Positions 37,831 through 49,765 of a stretch of DNA of 64,000 nt are shown here, piece after piece (position 1 is the first letter of the stretch; every line of letters begins with the position of its first letter). Under the pieces are notes generated by a model that was given only the letters and a program-made list of their open reading frames with translations, ran no database searches and was not told the origin of the DNA. Source of the stretch: Symbiodinium natans (lineage: Eukaryota; Sar; Dinophyceae; Suessiales; Symbiodiniaceae); contig CAJNDS010000835.1 in NCBI GenBank assembly GCA_905221605.1, positions 622,001 to 686,000 of the forward strand, written 5' to 3'. The position numbers were made by a program, and so were the translations under genes.

Positions 37831-37945
37831 GCCAAGTGGAGGCAACCCCGAACAAAGCAGAATCCCGAATTTGCCAGGCTCTCTATGAGGAGTACGACTT
37901 CATTATCTTCGGTGACAACGGGCAGGCTCTTCCCCTCAGAGTGGT
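37831..37945 (+). CDS. Following exon, unidentified protein
   Basis: The acceptor-like AAATTGAAG precedes VEATPNKAESRICQALYEEY, then DFIIFGDNGQALPLRVV. The composition is protein-like with an acidic C-terminal half. It is likely the next exon after 37676-37747. The donor side is uncertain. Confidence 0.5.
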
Positions 37946-39248
37946 GACCCGTGTTTGGGGCTCATGTATTCAAAGCCCAAAGGGTCCTGTATGCATTTGG
38001 TCCTTCAAGGTAGTGAAAACATGCCCCCTAGGCTTGAGGATGTAGGGGTTCAGGGTACCCGGGACCCCCACCAAGGTACTGATTTGGGGGAGGAACCTGG
38101 TAAACTCCACCGGTCTTCGAAGCCCAAGGGCACCCCAAGGGCCCTATGGGAGCTGAGAAAAGATGAAATATAAGCACAGTACAAACTACCTGAGAGGAGT
38201 ATGATGCTATGCTTCAACTGTTGCAATCCATCTGCAGCACGCTGCAGGTTTGTTCAGTGCTTTGAGTGACTACTTCTGATTACTTCTGGATGCAGATGAC
38301 GTCCTCTCACTTCTTGACATCGTCCACATCACCCAACATATCCGTTCCCACCGTAAACTAAATCCTGGCCTCCTCCCCCCCCCCCCCATGCACACCCTGA
38401 CGCTGGAAGGGCGACCTCTTGGCGGGCCAGCTTATCCGACAGAAGGAGTTCCAGGTCGCACCAGGGACGGGCTCATAAAACCCTGCTTTTGGCGGATTGT
38501 GTTTGTAGTTGAGGTTGTGTGTTTTTGCAGCGGTAGTTGTATGGGGTTTAGCTAGGGCCGGCTATAGGGCCCTGATGCTTTTTGGGGGCCTTGTGACTTA
38601 AAGGCGCCCAACAGATGTTTACCTTCAGTACTTCCTCTGACAACAAGTTGCTCCTGGTGCCCTGGGTCTGAGCTCTCAGCCCGGCAGTACTTGAAGTTTT
38701 CTGGCTCTGCCGTGTACTGAGCCTGTTAAATTGACAACTTTCTGGGTTGCCTGGCGGCTAGGCAACAAGGGTTTAGGCCAGTTGAGGCTTTAGGCTGTCT
38801 TCTCGCGCGGAGGGTTCCCAAAAAGTCCGCTGCAAAAGGGCGTAGGCTGTTCCCTGCAGGATGTGGAGGAGGGCGAAAGCTCCTCATGCTCCTCATGCAG
38901 CTCCTCATGCACCTCATCTTCACAACAGGACGCACTTGTCCTTCCTTCTCAGTTTCACCTCTTGTGGAGGACACTTTTCCGAGTTCCGACTGGATTCGGG
39001 TGCCCACAAAAGGCACCAGGTCTTGTGCAAAAAATGCTGTCCTGTTGTGTTGCTTAGCCTGTTGTTTGACTCCGGGTCCCAGCCGGTGTGATTTCTCTCA
39101 CCTACCTTTTAAGGACATTAGGGCCCACACGACAGCCGACTTTTCAGCACACTGGAGGTATTCCAGATTGGAAATAGACTCTCTCTGCGTCGACTGTCAG
39201 CCGTGTTAGGTGGTGGAGCTTCCATGAGAATTTGAGATTATCCTGGTA

Positions 39249-39328
39249 GGGTTCAGGGTTTGGGGTTTAGGGTTGAGGGTTTAGGGTCTAGGGTCTAGGG
39301 TTTAGGGTTTAGGGTTTAGGGTTTAGGT
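39249..39328. repeat. TTTAGGG array
   Basis: About eleven TTTAGGG-type units, some degenerate (TCTAGGG, TTGAGGG), in one orientation. Confidence 0.9.
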
Positions 39329-42011
39329 GTGACTGCGCTCAGAGAACAAACGCGACACGGACATCGAGAGAGTTCAGAAACCTTACGTTCACGAGGCTCC
39401 TGTCGCCAAATGAGTTACCCCAAAGTTTGTTTTCATACGTACGGGGAACCCGGGGAATGGTATAATTGCTCGATTATTGTTATTGTTATTGTTGGTAATA
39501 AAACTACTATTATTCTTCTGATTATCGTTATAAGTGCCGTTAGAATTATGATGAACGGTATTGTTATTGTTGTTTTGTTCTTATTATTCTTAGTAGATAC
39601 ATATGCTATATATATATGTGTGTGTGTATATATACATTATTCGTAGATTATATGCTATATTGTATTTACTTTATATGATCTGTTGTATGTTATATCGTAT
39701 ATGCTATCTGGTATTTGTACTATACTTTCATTATAGAGAAGATATTATGCATTCTATACTAGATATGATTACTATATGTTTTGTTATATATATATACATA
39801 TATGAATATGTATATCACTAAATTCCTACGTTCGCAGGAGGAGTCGTCCGGGTCGTCCCTGTGCGTCATCCAAGACTACCTGCCGCATTGCGGCCTGCGG
39901 TTTTGCCGAAGGCCGAGTGCTAGAGGGCTTCTTGATTTCTCATGCATCGTTACATGCCGTGTACATGAGTACATTGAATATATACATATATATATATATA
40001 TAACATATATATTTGAAATCATAAATCAAGAGTATATCGATGTTGTATACAGACCGATGGATGTCTACCACGAAGTGTTTTTTACTTGTTATTTCGGGAG
40101 AAGGTCCGCGTGCGCACCGTAAGTGTGAGGCGCAGGCCTCATATTAGGGGGTATACGGCACCACAAAGAATCAAACATCCTATGCGGATCCACCTTGGGT
40201 CCATCGCCCGCCCCTCAAACCCAAACCCTGACCTTGTGATTCCGTGGTGTGGTCCCTTACAGGCCGTGGAAGCCACCCATCTGTCCTTGGGCAGGCGAGG
40301 GAAGGGTGTGGGGTTGAGGCTCCGACGTTGTCGTCTGAATCCCCTCAAACCCCAGGACAAGGGACCACTGTTTTCACAAACCACCAAGTGGCTGGATGTA
40401 CGTATGTTGGGAAAAGAGACGGGAGTGTTGGGCCTGCGATGCACCTGCCTCTTCTCCTCTGGCTTGCTTAAAAGCCCTGCGCACCATGAAAAAGAACCCA
40501 AAAAGGAATTAGATTTTTGTCCACCTTGGTATGTAGGGGGTTGTTGTGCCCTTGCATAGATGTTCCCCGATTTTAGGGTTCATTTGGTCTCAAGGCATCT
40601 CCAGCGCAGGTCAGAACGGCATCGGGGAGACTCAACGAACTTGAAAAGTGGGATCACAGATCCAGTTACCAAAAACTTTAATCCCTAAACCCTAAACGGC
40701 CCTAAACTATAGTCCCCATGAAGCATGGGGTTCATTTCTTTTGGCTTCTCACATGTTGTGCCCTCGCTGTGGTACACCAGTAAATTCCCGACAGAGCAGG
40801 CGCCCAGCTGCGTGCTGTGATGATCCACCAGGTGCTTGGGCCTAGGCTTCAGGGTCAAGGGAGGTTGGGAGCTACTAGGGTTTGACAAAAACTAGACCAA
40901 CGCTGCACCCTAAAGGCCGCTAACCTCAAAACCCCAAAACCTTATTGGCCAGGCAGGTGGCAAGAAAGGCTTCAACCCCCAAACCCCAAGCCCTAGTTTT
41001 TGTGAGCCCACTTCTCCTTGCCAGCCCTTAAGAACGCTTGTGCTATTTTTTGTTTCATCATATTTTCGGTTTAAGAGGTCTAATTTGGGAATTTGTTCCA
41101 AGGGTTTTCAAGTGACAACTTCCACAATTCAGCCTTCGGGCTCAGGGTTTGGAATTTCAGGACGCTCACCCAAGCCTGGATGCAAAAAAGGTCGTTTTAA
41201 CAGGGTCCGTAATCCGAACGTTGCAGGTCATTGCCCTGGAGGAGAGCATGGGTCTTGAGCGAGACCGGCCAACTGAGTGGAGGCCGGGCTGTTTAGAACT
41301 TCGGCAAAAGGGATATGAGAGGTTTTTTTTGTCTGCTAAGCTTATCCAAGACTGGGTTCAAAAGGGGCGAACAACCGTGTGATGCTTGGAAGGTTGCACA
41401 AGCTTCCATAAAAGGGGTACACGGGGCTGTACCCATACGTTTTCATAAGGATTTAGGGTTTGTGGCGAGCAGCTTTACAAAAGGGCGAGCAGCAGTGCAA
41501 AGGAGGGTCTCGTCTCACTCAGCTTTAGATTTATTTGCTCCCTTATGCTGTCAGAAGTCTTTCGTGGATTCCGTAGTGAACATTCACAGGCTGCGAAGAA
41601 GACGTAAGAAACCTGAGGCAGCAGTTGGAAGATCGTGGCATACACCTCTTCGGCTGCCTCCTGGCCTTCAGGGGCATGTTGGCTTCAGGTCCTCCTCAGG
41701 GAATTGCCGCTTTCGGGCCTGGACTCAACTTTGGTATACAAAAATATATATATGTATATATATATATACATACATATTTGCTTTGCATGAGCCTGAGACC
41801 TTTCGGGTTCTTTTGGCTTAGTTTTTACAAAGCCATTAAAAAAAAGATATAAATATCATTTAATATCAATATCTCTTCAAGAAAATAATACTACGCAATC
41901 AATTCTAGAAGTATGATGTGTAGAGAATCATGAGTTAATAGAATGCTTCTTTGATGTTGTGGTTGTATTGTATCCAAAACTAGAAGACTCTCAGAGCTTT
42001 TGAAGCTTAGG

Positions 42012-42320
42012 CACTGAACGATGCTTCTCAACAAGGCTGCCCATATAGCCCGAAAGCCCAACCCTAAACCCTAAACCCTAAACCTTAAACCCTAAACCCT
42101 CAGCCATCCAGCGGTTCTGAAGACGGTCACCTACTAGCGCTTTTCCTTCGCAGACTCCTCGATCTTAACTTCAGCCCTCACCAAGGCTTCCCCTGGCCAT
42201 GACATGCCATGTGGGCAGAGGGTTTAGGGTTTAGGGGTTTGGGATTTAGAGTTCTGTACTTTGAGGGTCCAAAATAGAACCCCTTATAGGAAGCACTCCC
42301 CACAAGGACTTGAATGGGGG
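42012..42320. repeat. Duplicated block, copy 1
   Basis: About 300 bp strongly similar to 43142-43470 in the same orientation. Shared landmarks in order are CACTGAACGAT, CAACAAGGCTGCCCATATAG, a CCCTAAA run, a CTTTTCCTTCGCAG acceptor-like sequence, CATGACATGCCATGTGGGCA, a TTTAGGG run and ACCCCTTATA. Confidence 0.85.
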
Positions 42321-42584
42321 CAGAGCAGGATAAAGCAGTTGTGGCACGAAGGAAGGACGAGGCTGGCGGCTACTCCCAAAAGCCGGATTTCCCCGCAGTA
42401 AGGCCGCTAATATGAGGGGCGCGTTTCCGATTTAGGGTTTAGGGTTTAGGGTTTAGGGTTAGAGTTTAGGGTTTCAGGCTTTGATGACCGGGTCTGCGAA
42501 GTAACTCCTTGAGGGGCTTTACTCGTCTGTACCTGGTCTAGCCGAGCAGCGCTCGTCGCTTCCTACAATGGCTGTGCGCAGGCT

Positions 42585-42684
42585 GAGACTCCAATACCCT
42601 TAATTAAGGAATTTTCCTTAAAACATATAAGGAACCCTATTATGATTTAAGGAAGATTCCTTAATTAAGGGGTATTGGAGTCTC
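42585..42684. mobile_element. MITE-like element with near-perfect inverted ends
   Basis: The left end GAGACTCCAATACCCTTAAT (continuing TAAGGAA) and the right end TTCCTTAATTAAGGG-GTATTGGAGTCTC are reverse complements over 27 nt, with a single inserted G on the right. The total length is about 100 bp. It is non-coding and may be a young insertion. Confidence 0.75.
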
Positions 42685-43141
42685 TGGGATAGGCTGTAAC
42701 GGTAACGATACCCTGGCGGAACAGACTCGGCGCAAAAGCTGCATGTCACAAAGGTGTTCAAGTAAGACACCTCTGTTGATATACGATTCAAGGTTCAGGG
42801 TTTATAGAGTATAGGGTATAGGGTATAGGGTTGAGGGTTGAGGGTTCAGGGTTCAGGGGACAATGCTAACAATTATGCGGCTCCCCGTTCAAAGAGGGCC
42901 CTGGGGTTGGATGCTTCGCGCCGGTCGCTGCAGCTCATGGCAGCTGTGCCAGGGCAACAGCTCTACACCTGTGCTTAGGCTCGCAATGGCTTTCACCCAG
43001 ACGTTACTAACCCAGGATTCAAAAGGGTACCCTTTTTTGCTTTAAGGGGTTTACAAGGGAACCGAACCCCTCAAGAAAAGTAAATAAGGGCGCTACTGGG
43101 CATCCTAGACTAGGGGCAGCGAGCGAATTTGCGACCGTCTT

Positions 43142-43470
43142 CACTGAACGATCCTTATCAACAAGGCTGCCCATATAGCCCGAAAGCCTAACCCTAAACC
43201 CTAAACCCTAGACCCTAAACCCTCAGCAATCCCGTGGGTCTGAAGACGGTCGCCTACCACAGCTTTTCCTTCGCAGACTCATGGATCTTGACTTCAGCCC
43301 TCACCAAGGCTTCCCCTGGCCATGACATGCCATGTGGGCAGAGGGTTTAGGGTTTAGGGGTGTTTAGGGGTTTAGGGGTTTAGGTTTAAGGTCGAGGGTT
43401 TAGAATTCTCTAAATTAAGGGCCCAAAATAGGACCCCTTATAAGAAGGACCCCCCTGCAAAAGGACCTGA
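43142..43470. repeat. Duplicated block, copy 2
   Basis: Copy of 42012-42320, about 1.13 kb downstream. It differs by scattered substitutions and an expanded TTTAGGG run. Confidence 0.85.
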
Positions 43471-44029
43471 ATTTAGAGAGCTACCCAGGTGGCATTTTAG
43501 GCTTTGATGTTTGGCCTCATCTCCCTAGAAGCTACAATAGGCGTAGGGTTTAGGGTTGAGGGTTTAGGGTGGGGCCTGCAAACCCTCGTATAGCACATAT
43601 AAGAGTGCATTCCTTGCAACAACTGCTTCTCGAATGATGAGGTAGGAGGATCTTCCCGCAGAAGCAACCTGCCCCCTAAACCCATTTCTAGACATCCAAC
43701 CTACTTTCATGGCAGCCTTCGCAACGGTGTGGGCCTACTTGGGCCCAGGGTCTCTCTTGAGCTCACGCTTTAGTCTTGCATAAGTTGCGTAGCATGGTGG
43801 GCCTAGCAGTCGAAATTCTTTAGCCGCCAGGAAAGCCGTGCCAGCCTTGTGATGCGAAGGAGCCAAGGGGAATCGAACCATGCTCGGGCGGACTAAAGTA
43901 GGTTCAAAGCTAATCAAAATGGCTGGATTCTGCCGAGTGAGGGCTCACGGCAGCGATGTTGATGTTAAGCCTTGTAGGGACAGATGTATGCATACTTGCC
44001 CGTATGCATAAAACACATGTGTGTATATA

Positions 44030-44057
44030 TAATGTATGTATGTATGTATATATATAA

Positions 44058-44090
<33 letters not shown>

Positions 44091-44130
44091 TGTATGTATG
44101 TATGTATGTATGTATGCATGCATGTATGCA
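44030..44130. repeat. TATG tetranucleotide microsatellite
   Basis: About 100 bp of TATG/ATGC units. Open frames across it on both strands are Met-Tyr-Val-Cys or His-Thr-Tyr-Ile repeats and are not genes. Confidence 0.95.
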
Positions 44131-44526
44131 TGTGTGTACTGCCTATTTGGCAACTGGCCCGACTCATAAGGGCCCTAAACTATCTCCAGAAGAAGCCGGA
44201 GATCAACCCCCAGATCTCTGGAAACTTTCGGCTTCAGATTGTTGGAGTGGTTTCGGGTTTAGGGTTTAGGTTTTAGGGCTTGGCTTTCTTCTGCTTAGAA
44301 TTCCGCCACGCAGAAGCGGAAAAAACTACTCTCAGGACCGACTCATCTTTTTGTGAAGGGTTCAGGGCTGAGGGTTTACGATCTGACTTTAAGGTTTGGG
44401 GCTTGAGGTTAGAAGGTTTACGGCTTCGGGTTTAGGGTTTTGGGTCTTGAGGTCTAGGGTTAGAGGGTTTACGACCCCACCATTGCCATGTGCTCGAAAC
44501 ATGACCTCGAGCTTTTGAGGATGCTA

Positions 44527-44880
44527 CCGTTGGCTCCGAGTGCAGAGTTAAGAGTTTAAGGTTTAGAGTTTAGGGTTTAGGGTTTAGGGTTTAGGATTTA
44601 GGGTTCAGAGCTGAATGGTTCTAAGTATAAAATTGACTCTGAACTTTAAACCCCGAACCCTAAACCGTAAACCCTCAACCTTAAACTCTAAACCTTAAAC
44701 TCTAAACACGGAACTGTCACGCACCGGCTCAAGAGCCTGGGCTTCCGGCGATCAAGATAGGCGTCCAACTACTTTGATTGGTTTTGAGTTTAGGGTTTAG
44801 GGTTTAAGGTTTAGAGTTTAAGGTTTAGGGTTTAAAGTTAAGGGTTTAAAGTTTAAATATTTAAGGTTTAGGTGTGTAGG
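44527..44880. repeat. Alternating TTTAGGG and CCCTAAA runs
   Basis: TTTAGGG-type (44527-44605), CCCTAAA-type (44643-44705) and TTTAGGG-type (44786-44878) runs alternate. They are the last strong telomere-like arrays in the window; only degenerate traces occur beyond 44.9 kb. Confidence 0.9.
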
Positions 44881-45630
44881 GTTTTATGTAAGAAAAGAAC
44901 GTAAAACCAAACCGAAACAACGACCCTGTATATTATGTGTAACCTGAGAACGCTGGCCCAAGTTGCTTGCATCCTCACTTCTTCGCCTGCGCAAGATCAA
45001 CAAAAAATGTGTTTGGGCCGTAGTGCACATGATGGCATGTCTTTGTATTATAGGCATGATATCCTGTCTTGGCAAGTAATCAAGAATCGTGCCTTCTCCT
45101 CATCCTTCAAATTTTTTTCACCTTCGGCACGTGTCAGAGGAAATAGAATTTGTTTAAACTTTACGTACATTACATTTCAGCGTGATGTTTAGGATAGCTT
45201 TTATATTGTGACTGTCCCTTCTATTTAAAGATACGCTACTATATGTTCAAACAACAACAATCACTACTTTTAATTATATGGAATAGAGTTCGGGTCGAAG
45301 ATTCTTCAAGATGTTTTGCAAGACTTTGAACTCGTCGTCAAGTACATGACACTAACACCTTCTATAAATGCACGAATATTAATGCGTCTTTTTAAACCTA
45401 ACTTGTCCTAGACAATCGAAACCTTTGGAAGCAGCACTGCACTGTACATTAAGATTAGTAAAGGCAGGAATGGTCTTCATCTAAAGTATAGAAGGATAGT
45501 CTTGATAGTTCTAAATCTTACCACAGTAGGCGAATAGGCTAGGACCATATCTTATCTTCCCATATCGAGGTTACTGAGACACAGTTGACGAGCCTTCGTC
45601 TTCGGGGTAGCCCCGAGCTGCTTGCTGGCC

Positions 45631-46110
45631 GCCTTGTGGATTATATGTAATATATATATATATATCATATATGTGTAAATATACATATATACATTTCACA
45701 TACATATATAAGGTTCACGGTTTCGGGTTTAAGGTTGAAGGTTTCTGAGTACATCAGCATTGACAGCATCGTTAGAAAAACTAACTGATGTCTGTCAATA
45801 TTTTCTGAGAAGCGGACTTCTTTCTGCGACGTGAGCTGCTTCTTGTTCTCTGGCACCGCCTTGTGGATTATATGTAATATATATATATATATGAGCGTAT
45901 ATATATATATATATATCATATATGTGTAAATATACATATATACATTTCTCATACATGTATAAGGTTACTGTTTCGGATTTAAGGTTGAACGTTTCTGAGT
46001 ACATCAGCATTGACAGCCTCGTTAGAAAGAACTAACTGATGTCTATCAAAACTTTCTGAGAAGCAGACTGCTTCCTGCCACGTGAGGTGCTTCTGCTTCT
46101 CTGTCGCCTC
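45631..46110. repeat. Tandem duplication, about 230-250 bp units
   Basis: Two successive units (45631-45857 and 45858-46110) start GCCTTGTGGATTATATGTAA, pass through a TA microsatellite, and share TTTCTGAGTACATCAGCATT and ACTAACTGATGTCT. They differ by scattered substitutions. Confidence 0.85.
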
Positions 46111-46489
46111 ACGAAATATTGTAACCACGTTAATAGTTGAATTTAGTTTTCGCCCCTGTTCCCTTCTTCTCTACAAGAAAAAAACGAACCTAGTTTCCCG
46201 AGTCAATGCTTATTATGTTTGTTTCTATGTGTAAAAAATATGAGACAATGTTCGTACAGAAGTATGGCATGAACCCTTTGACAGTGACGCAGCATGTGTG
46301 CCTTCTCGGGCGGAGGCGTTCTCGGAGCCACAGGTAGTACCATCACCTTAATGGTGAGTCATGAGCAATCCGTGCTCATTTCTCAAAAAGTGCTTGCACA
46401 ATGGGTTTCTTAGATTCAGAGTAAAGGAATTGGTTGAGGACCGAAACAGCGCGCGCGATGGTGGGACGGAGCCTAAGCGGCGACAATCC

Positions 46490-46810
46490 CGCTATGGTTT
46501 CGCGGCAATTCCAATGCGTTCGATGCTCCCGCTATGATTTCGCGTGCGTTCCGCTGCACCACAATGTTCCGCCTGTCATTTGGCGCGAAGTCAGGACTCA
46601 GAAGGCTGTTTGAGGCCTGTGCGCAGGAGGCCACGGAAGTTGCAAACCACGAAAGCGTGCGCAGTCGAGCATTTCCTTTGTTTCAACGGATCCGCTGTGC
46701 TTTGAAGCGAATTCTATTGCGTTTCAATGCTTCCGCTGTGGTTTCGCGCGAATTCCGTTGCACCTCGATGCTACCGCTGTGGTTTTATGTGAATTTCAGC
46801 CTCTCGTAGC
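46490..46810. repeat. Degenerate tandem repeat
   Basis: Several diverged copies of a unit like GATGCTCCCGCTATGATTTC followed by GCGnGAATTCCGTTGCACC. The open frame of 91 codons across it is repeat-derived. Confidence 0.6.
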
Positions 46811-47530
46811 TTTTTCTAGCAATTTTCTAGATGAGCCACTTTGAATCTATTGTCCGGCAGTCGATGCTTCGTAAAAATGCAGTCACTCGAAATGTGTGGC
46901 TGAGCTGCAGACGGGTGTGTGGATTCGCGGGACCCTGTTGCCATGGGCCCGCTCAGCCACACCGAACGCCTGCCGGAATTATTGAATTCAACAACTACAT
47001 AAGAGCAACTGCAAAAAGCGGCTGGAGGTGCTAATGGACGCAACAGGAAAGGTGTTGCTTTTCAAATCTTCTCATCGTTTTACAGGGTTTTAGCATCAAC
47101 TATCCACGCTTGATGTTTGTAGGTGTCGCTTTGGGAAAAAAAGCAAGGCTATAGCATCCCAACGGTTTGTTAACTTAAAAGTGTAGCTTTTCAAGTGTCC
47201 CCATCGCCCCACCCGGCCTGGCGCTGAGCTATGCTCGCGTTCGGCCGAGGTCGCGGGCTTACTACCGACATTGTGGCTCCGAGCCAAGGATTGTGTCGCA
47301 CAAGATTTCAACTACCAGTATTCTGGAAAGGGTTAAGTGGAAGTAATAGTCTATTCTGCTTCAATCTTTTTCGTTCAGCAATCTTCTTAGCTTCGCTACA
47401 GGTTCAGCTTCAAAGGCGTGTACAATTATTCAGTACGGTGGTCAAGTGATATAAACGATAAGAGATGAGAAGACTTTGACTCACAAAAAAAAAGGAGATG
47501 CATTGACTGCGATTTCATATTTAGTCAGAA

Positions 47531-47850
47531 AAAAATATGCATTGGTTCAGAAAAACCTTACACCAGAATCCCACACATAGGAGCCTGCACAGGCTGAAGC
47601 TTGTGGGAGCTTGGTCTTTCCGGTTTCTGCATATCTTGTCTGCAAAATAATTTTCATCGGCTCAAACAAAACTATAAACTGGAATCCCACGAGCCTGCAC
47701 AGGCTGAAGAATCTGAATGTTGGTGTTTCGGTTGTCTGTTAATCATGTCTGCAGAAATATGTCCGACACCTAGGAGCCTCCACAGGCTGAAGCTTTTGGA
47801 AGCTTGGTGCCTCAGGTCTATGTAGATCACGTTTGCAGAAATATATTTAG
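47531..47850. repeat. Three-copy repeat, about 85-110 bp
   Basis: Three copies, each with GAGCCTSCACAGGCTGAAG followed about 60 bp later by TGTCTGCARAATAT-type sequence. Confidence 0.75.
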
Positions 47851-48226
47851 TTTATGACAAAACAACATAATATTTTAACGGCAACTTATAATAATCATAT
47901 TCGTTCTTTCAAGCATATGAAGACGCGCTGTCGCACAGGCGCTGATCACTCGCACTGGGTCCAGCGTTTACAAAGCATCGGAAGAAAAGATTTGAATATA
48001 TAAATGTTATGTAAAACACATACGAAGCAAAAAAGGGTAAGTTTTACATCACGGAATGTCGAGGACCCAGCGCCGATTATGGTGATTGCGCGTCCGGTTC
48101 CATCGAGCAATAAAGCCCGGTGGGGCCGGCGGCGCCACAGCATACGAACCAAACACGCACAACTGCTCGGTGCCAGCGATTAGCAGGACCACCTGAGAAG
48201 GCGATGCGAATAAAATGAGTATTAAC

Positions 48227-48373
48227 TTAAGAAATTAGAGCCTCGTTCTGCGTGATCAGGTACTCGCGATCCCACTCGACCCAAACGCCTGAGTGTTGAA
48301 CAAAAAACAGCCTGAAATCTATAGGTGCAAGTTTAAGCCCGTGGCCGAGCCATAGGAATGGACGGCCAACAGC
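48227..48373 (-). CDS. Exon of an unidentified protein
   Basis: On the - strand an acceptor (TTGTTTAG) precedes 48 codons and a stop: AVGRPFLWLGHGLKLAPIDF, then RLFFVQHSGVWVEWDREYLI and TQNEALIS. The sequence is aromatic-rich and clearly protein-like. Because splicing is frequent here, the TAA may lie in an intron instead of ending the protein. It is part of the multi-exon gene(s) downstream of the mobile element. No family is recognised. Confidence 0.55.
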   Translation of the reverse strand, partial: AVGRPFLWLGHGLKLAPIDFRLFFVQHSGVWVEWDREYLITQNEALIS

Positions 48374-49034
48374 CTAAACAAATAAAATCAATAGCTTAAA
48401 ACATAATAACGATCAAGCAAAAGTCAGGTCCTGACGATCTCCTCCACCTGCCAAGCAAGAGTATGCAAGATCTATAAGATTAAGAGAATGCATCCGCAAT
48501 GATTTTAAAAAAACGGCAATGTCAATATCACATAGTTTCCACGTGTACATCTATGCGTTTACATCTAAATAACACTTGAAGCTAACTACTTAAATTTGTC
48601 ATACATTTTAAACAACTACCGCCATATAATAATATTTTAACTAGCACAGACGTATGAATAATATGATTTACGATAAAAAGAAGCATAAAGTCTTAAGCAT
48701 GGTCTATATATGCTGGCGCCTGTTCTTGGGCAGGAGGAAGGTTTTCGTCGCCGTTGATCAAGAAGCCTGATCGAGACAATACTATATGCAATGACATGCT
48801 ATATAGACACGAAACTGAGAATCTGACCGTTGTCGCCCGGCATCTGAAGTACACTTAACGTAGAACATTTGCAAATAAAGACTAAGAAAAAACTCTTGAC
48901 TCTTTAACGCATATAATGCTCGAAGCAGATGATGCTAACAATGCTATTGCTTAAGATCTTTGTCGAAGTTCGTTTGCATCTAAAATTTCTGCACGCCTGC
49001 AACAATACCATAACATGAACTTTACGTAGCTTAC

Positions 49035-49091
49035 AGTAGATGTGTGAATAAAAACATGTCCGGCCTGGTCGTCGAGCCAGAACTGAAGGAC
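49035..49091 (-). CDS. Short exon, unidentified protein
   Basis: The acceptor TTGCAATTTAG and a CTACT/GTAAGC donor delimit exactly 19 codons, VLQFWLDDQAGHVFIHTST. Both splice sites are near consensus. A further exon-like segment at about 49155-49222 reads APPTVDDFGMFIEAEAYY, and one at about 48690-48762 reads FLINGDENLPPAQEQAPAY. Confidence 0.55.
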
Positions 49092-49267
49092 CTAAATTGC
49101 AAGACAGAAACCAAAACATATAAGTATGCTTTCATCGAGCGCGCAAGACGAGTATCTCAAACATAATATGCCTCGGCTTCTATGAACATGCCGAAGTCAT
49201 CAACGGTCGGAGGTGCGCCTGATCTAAAATGTTTTATATTCAGCTGAAGCTTCAAGAACAACTAAAT

Positions 49268-49428
49268 CTGAGTTTCTGGCCGGTATCGATCCAAACCTGC
49301 CGAAGCTTAGCATCATTATATGTACAGTAAAAATACACAATCACGTCTAAGAGCACGACCTCTTCCTCCATCAGCAAATCGTTAATCTGAGCAGCACTAA
49401 CGACGAAGCTTGACCACATCGTGTAAAG
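49268..49428 (-). CDS. Exon of an unidentified protein
   Basis: On the - strand an acceptor (GATTTCTACAG) precedes an open segment reading LYTMWSSFVVSAAQINDLLM, then EEEVVLLDVIVYFYCTYNDA and KLRQVWIDTGQKLRF. The composition is typical of a folded domain. The family is unknown. It probably belongs with the RING-finger exons upstream. Confidence 0.5.
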
Positions 49429-49765
49429 CTGTAGAAATCAAACGTGATATTTTGCATTTGAACTAGGCTGTCCGGCGTCCTGGACGTCTGCGGGAACGGC
49501 TTGATGACCTTGTCAACAGACTGTCATGCTGAGATCTAGTTTCACTGATGAGAACCTTAGGTTGTAGCCAGCTGCGTCGTGGACCTGCCAAATTTCAATG
49601 TAAGATAAAGCATTGTTCTTCTTAGTAAGACACAACATTACTTGTCTATACGATGTCAGGTGTAGTTAGCAAAATTTAGCGATACAAGTTTGAAATATTT
49701 ACATAAACAAAGTCAATAATTAGCATAATTATATAAGCTATGCATCAGCATGAAACAGAAGCAAC

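Larger units (their letters stand above)
37946..44900. other. Repeat-rich stretch before the composition change
   Basis: Weak + strand exon-like segments lie at 39837-39915 (acceptor TTCGCAG), 41227-41293 (VIALEESMGLERDRPTEW) and 41597-41735 (NLRQQLEDRGIHLFGCLLAF); none is identified. The rest is AT microsatellites (39592-39830, 39980-40012, 41743-41776), telomere-like arrays, a duplicated block and a perfect-ended inverted repeat. Confidence 0.4.
44900..47940. other. AT-rich transition zone with local repeats, no supported gene
   Basis: Base composition shifts to AT-rich. The zone contains a tandem duplication (45631-46110), a degenerate GC-rich repeat (46490-46810) and a third repeat (47531-47850). 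No open frame looks like a gene. Confidence 0.5.

Noticed and set aside
39592-40122. AT-rich + strand frames of 72-113 codons
   Set aside because: Most of the sequence is TA/TATG simple repeat; only a short GC-rich segment (39837-39915) could be an exon.
43910-44276. Several overlapping frames on both strands
   Set aside because: They are produced by the TATG microsatellite, which is open in several frames.
46534-46809. 91-codon + strand frame
   Set aside because: It lies on a degenerate tandem repeat and its translation is itself repetitive.
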